This document shows, one piece after another, positions 56,040 through 59,054 of a DNA stretch of 59,054 bases. Below the pieces are notes generated by a model. That model was given only the letters and a program-made list of their open reading frames with translations. It made no database searches and was not told the origin of the DNA. Source of the stretch: a virus; the IMG/VR virus record IMGVR_UViG_3300047476_000223, positions 1-59,054 of that record; one strand, given 5' to 3'. Made by a program: the position numbers and the translations under genes. Position 1 is the stretch's first letter; every line of letters begins with the position of its first letter.

Positions 56040-58463
56040 TTAAATAGGATCAAATGCAGTGCCGTTCCAGCGTGCTGGGCCTCGTGCAGTATTGTATATC
56101 TGCCCTTTTTGCAGTTCTGCTTTGCTTGTAGGCATAGGTAATGCGTTAGCCGGAGGTGGAGGCGTAGTAGCACCGGGCCCCGGAATCTGGGATTGAATAT
56201 CCCTAGCGATTTGCGCTTCCCGTGCAGCTATTTGAGCTTGGATTGCAGGTTTATCTTTCGGGTCAGCTCCCATCAACTGCAGGTTCAGGTCTTTCAGGAC
56301 AATATCTTTAGCCTTAGCATCAGTAATGCGACCTTGCACTGTAGCTTCTAAGCGTCCAGCACCGTAAGGATCAACCTTCAACAAGTTAGCTGAGTCACGT
56401 GCAGCGTTACCTTCAATGACCGCCATCTGCTGTGCGTTAGGCTGCTGCCCTGTACGAGCTACAAACTCTGCAACGCCTTGGTTGACCAGTTTACCAAGCA
56501 CGTCACGGTTGTAATCCAATCTACCCGCAGCCGCACGAGTTGCTGCGACCTGAGCCATACCCACTTTCTCAGTAGACGCAATCTGTTCTTTTTTGAGCTG
56601 TATGTCGGCCAATGCTTTGTTTTTATCCGCCTCAAGGCCGTACAGTTTAGCTTTGCGATCCTCTATCCGATCCGCAATCTTATTAGCCTCACCATACCGC
56701 TGCATTTTCTCCGCCCGCTCGTAACGCGCTGTGTCCAGACGTAGCTTGTTGGCTTCCTTCTCGGACTCACGCTTGAGCTTCTCGAACTCTTTCATGTTGC
56801 GCCCAGCCGCAGCACCTGCTTTACCCAGTGCAGTAGCAAACGGTACCGGCTCACCAAACGCCGCCATCATCTCAAATGCCGCAGCAGCCTTAGCGTTAGA
56901 CTCAGCCTGTGGGCCAAGCTCAGACGCCTTAGCCACTTTTTCAGCCAGTTCAACTGACCGGTCAGGACCAAGGAACTTCTCCAACCGAGCCAAACCTTTT
57001 TCTTCCGCACCGGCCCGCTCTTCTTCCGTCATCAAAGCTTTGGATGGGTCCAGTGCACGAAGCGCAGCTACGTCGTCCGCAGGGGCGGGGGCGGCTTTAA
57101 CCTCTTTACCTTTAGCGAACGCCACGATGCCGCCGCCACGCATAGCAGGTTCTTCTGAGGTTTCGCCCACTGCTGTATCTGCAAACATAGTCGCAGGGAG
57201 TGGGGCCGTAGCAATACCCGAGTCAGCAGCTTCATCAGCCGCAACCATTTCTTCTTTAATAGTAGATTGGGGGATGGACTCAGCCAGAATATTAGCGTTG
57301 CGCATCCGTGCGTTTAGCGACTTCTGTTCCTGCACCAGCGCCAGTGTTGTAGCGTCACCCGCACCTTGCGCCACCTGATCCAACTGCTCATCAGACATAT
57401 CGCCCAGTGCAGCACGTAGTTTCTCGATAGGCATCGTATTAGGCACAGAGCCTTGTGGCGCAGCATCCGCAATACCACCCTCGGCCATCTTGATGATGCC
57501 ACCATCCTTCTTCATCATCTGCGAGACGCCATAAGCGCCAAGACCCAACTGAGCAAGCTGGGATGTTATCGGAGGCGGTGCCTGATACTGCACTTGAGTC
57601 TGCTGGCCGAGCGGAACACCGCGCAGGATATCCGACATAAATGCCAACTGCTGCTGTGGGTAGCCACGCTGAGACAAGAAGTCTTGGTAGGCTTGGCTAA
57701 GTTTCTGCTGTTCCAGACCCTGCTGCTGAGCACCTGCCGCTGCCTGCGCTTGGATTGCACCTTGTTGCTGACCGAACTGAGTCTGACCTAATTGACCCAG
57801 CGTGCCCGCCAGTTGCCCTGCCATACCATAGCCACGAAGACCGATATCTGCGCCAAACTGCTGAGCCTGACGTGCTTGCTCGTATGCAGTCTGCATACCT
57901 CTACCGTAGATGTCAGCCTGTTGCTGGCCTAAGTTACGCTGACGCTCAGCTTCCATGATCCCAAACCGGGACCCACCAAAAGCACCTGCGCGTACAGCCT
58001 GACCTGCGTTTTGTTGGCCCTGAATTGCAGATGCTCGTGCGGCTTCTCTGAGCGCCGGGGCCATAGCGCCCTCGATATACGGCGACATATACGCCTGCAT
58101 AGAGCCGGGAGATGTAGCTTGCTGTGCGTACTGCTGACCTGCACCCAAAGCCCCAAGCCCACCCAACCCCGCGAGTTGTGTACCAACACCAAGTTGTTTT
58201 GCGGGGCCAAGATTAGCTGCACCTTGAAAGGCTTGCTCTTGCATCGGGGTAAAACCAGCTACGCGTTCGCCGCCATATGCCTGATATGGAGACTCTGAAA
58301 AAGCCTCGGCCTTACCCAGCATGCGTTCGACATAGGGCCGAGCATACTCAGGGATCGTCGTTGTGGTTTGTGTAGTGCTTTGGGGTTGGCTACTACCTCC
58401 GCCGCCGGGGTAAAGTCTGTTATTGCCGCCGATATAGCCGTTGAATTTATTACGGATAATCAT
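56040..58463 (-). CDS. Internal virion/ejection-type protein
   Basis: An 807-residue Ala/Gln/Gly-rich protein. Conserved block: YMSPYIEGAMAPALREAARA and GAFGGSRFGIMEAERQRNLG (about 129-180), found in many podovirus-like phages just after the portal/adaptor set. The chain continues with long helices, the short MKKDGGIIKMAEGGI motif also seen in the small basic proteins, and a coiled coil (KLKRESEKEANKLRLDTARY). Likely part of the injected channel, as T7 gp15. The product start follows the GNAT-like gene. Confidence 0.65.
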   Translation of the reverse strand: MIIRNKFNGYIGGNNRLYPGGGGSSQPQSTTQTTTTIPEYARPYVERMLGKAEAFSESPYQAYGGERVAGFTPMQEQAFQGAANLGPAKQLGVGTQLAGLGGLGALGAGQQYAQQATSPGSMQAYMSPYIEGAMAPALREAARASAIQGQQNAGQAVRAGAFGGSRFGIMEAERQRNLGQQQADIYGRGMQTAYEQARQAQQFGADIGLRGYGMAGQLAGTLGQLGQTQFGQQQGAIQAQAAAGAQQQGLEQQKLSQAYQDFLSQRGYPQQQLAFMSDILRGVPLGQQTQVQYQAPPPITSQLAQLGLGAYGVSQMMKKDGGIIKMAEGGIADAAPQGSVPNTMPIEKLRAALGDMSDEQLDQVAQGAGDATTLALVQEQKSLNARMRNANILAESIPQSTIKEEMVAADEAADSGIATAPLPATMFADTAVGETSEEPAMRGGGIVAFAKGKEVKAAPAPADDVAALRALDPSKALMTEEERAGAEEKGLARLEKFLGPDRSVELAEKVAKASELGPQAESNAKAAAAFEMMAAFGEPVPFATALGKAGAAAGRNMKEFEKLKRESEKEANKLRLDTARYERAEKMQRYGEANKIADRIEDRKAKLYGLEADKNKALADIQLKKEQIASTEKVGMAQVAATRAAAGRLDYNRDVLGKLVNQGVAEFVARTGQQPNAQQMAVIEGNAARDSANLLKVDPYGAGRLEATVQGRITDAKAKDIVLKDLNLQLMGADPKDKPAIQAQIAAREAQIARDIQSQIPGPGATTPPPPANALPMPTSKAELQKGQIYNTARGPARWNGTAFDPI

Positions 58464-58864
58464 AATTTTGCCCCTACGATCCTATACTTTTCCTCGAACC
58501 CATACCGCTTCCACAATCTAGCGATAGATTCTCTGGCAGCGCCTTCAATAGCGGTTGCGCCAAACGCCTTAAGCAAGTCAGAAAACTGCTGGAACGTATC
58601 CTTGCTAGATATTAACTTGCCACCCATAGCCACAACAAACGCAACCCGATCGTTCGGGCGGTTAAAAAACTGCACTGCAGACGCGCCTTTAATCTCTCCT
58701 GCCTCGTCTACAGCAACCACAAGAGTCCATGCCCCCGTAGCTATAAATACTTTGACGTGCTCAATCGTGTAATCAGTCTGGTAATCCAGCGCCCAGCGAA
58801 TGTAATCTTCGACTTTGGGCCAGACTTGGTTTACGTATTCTAAGTGTACGTGTTGTATCTTCAT
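58460..58864 (-). CDS. GNAT-like protein (T7 gp13-type position)
   Basis: A 134-residue protein with the beta/alpha pattern of GNAT folds (TLVVAVDEAGEIKGASAVQF; AIEGAARESIARLWKRYGFE). The acetyl-CoA loop is not well kept, so catalysis is uncertain. T7 gp13 has a related fold and helps ejection proteins enter the virion; here the gene likewise precedes two ejection-type genes. It overlaps both neighbours by four bases. Confidence 0.65.
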   Translation of the reverse strand: MKIQHVHLEYVNQVWPKVEDYIRWALDYQTDYTIEHVKVFIATGAWTLVVAVDEAGEIKGASAVQFFNRPNDRVAFVVAMGGKLISSKDTFQQFSDLLKAFGATAIEGAARESIARLWKRYGFEEKYRIVGAKL

Positions 58865-59054
58865 GCAGGCAGATGCTTTTCGGATTTGCTATCTACTGCA
58901 ACCTTACCTTTCCCCACTGATTTACGCCGCCCTTTTTGTACTCGGTCCATCATCGCGTAGAGCTTACGGGCACCGGCCTCAGTTGAACCGTTGCCGAGTT
59001 CGGAAACAATACGTGCGGGAACCACAAACTCACCATCAGCAAGACGAGCAGGCT
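58861..59054 (-). CDS. C-terminal part of a virion-region protein, cut by window edge
   Basis: Open frame from the right edge to TGA 58861-58863. The visible 64 residues, LADGEFVVPARIVSELGNGS, then TEAGARKLYAMMDRVQKGRR and a basic end, are the highly conserved tail of a structural protein in many aquatic phages. Its start lies outside the window. ATGA overlap with the GNAT-like gene. Confidence 0.65.
   Translation of the reverse strand, partial: PARLADGEFVVPARIVSELGNGSTEAGARKLYAMMDRVQKGRRKSVGKGKVAVDSKSEKHLPA

Noticed and set aside
1-59054. Integrase, attachment sites or tRNA genes
   Set aside because: None recognised on either strand; the LuxR, wHTH, XRE and RHH proteins alone do not prove lysogeny.
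1-59054. Joining of the two window ends as a complete circular genome
   Set aside because: The left edge cuts an Rz gene and the right edge cuts a different virion-protein gene; no sequence overlap was seen between the ends.

Overview
This window is a large piece of the genome of a tailed double-stranded DNA bacteriophage, cut at both ends inside genes. The gene set (P22-type portal, terminase pair, Mu gpT-like capsid protein, family A DNA polymerase, PrimPol-helicase, head-tail adaptors, ejection-type internal proteins, no tape measure, sheath or baseplate genes) fits an environmental short-tailed, podovirus-like phage of a Gram-negative host. Many proteins belong to families that recur in uncultured aquatic phages. 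I see no integrase, tRNA, RNA polymerase or CRISPR array, so a lytic life style is likely but not proven.

Layout. (1) Positions 1-23141, minus strand, late genes read right to left: terminase small and large subunits, zinc-ribbon protein, portal, a GroES-like co-chaperonin, scaffold, decoration and major capsid proteins, an inserted GIY-YIG homing endonuclease, small Lys/Gly-rich proteins, a holin, two head-tail adaptors, a tail-fibre region with repeated modules and a 2OG-Fe(II) oxygenase, then endolysin and the Rz spanin, which runs off the left edge. (2) Positions 23142-50192, plus strand, early and middle genes: several dozen tightly packed small genes, a MoxR AAA+ ATPase with a VWA/metallopeptidase partner, then the DNA replication set (VRR-NUC nuclease, DNA polymerase, Cas4-like nuclease, SNF2 helicase, SSB-like protein, PrimPol-helicase). 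(3) Positions 50278-59054, minus strand again: a 1919-residue ejection protein with a zincin motif, an 807-residue internal protein, a GNAT-like protein and the end of a further structural gene.

Control. One minus-strand gene inside the early block (24262-24591) encodes a ribbon-helix-helix DNA-binding protein. It sits divergently from two nearly identical sigma70-type promoters that serve the early operons. The most striking signal is a 13-bp palindrome, CTAACAWTGTTAG, which I find exactly 13 times, plus several near matches, all between 23.4 and 43.7 kb. It lies between promoter elements, just after promoters, across start codons and inside genes, where it forces unrelated proteins to contain Asn-Ile-Val or Leu-Thr-Met-Leu. 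This looks like a dispersed operator system comparable in logic to the stoperators of mycobacteriophage L5, with the RHH protein as the best candidate ligand. That link is inference.

The early region also shows cassette-like growth: paralogous small genes, shared ribosome-binding linkers and a truncated gene start at 37269-37316. The tail region shows the same process at the level of protein modules.
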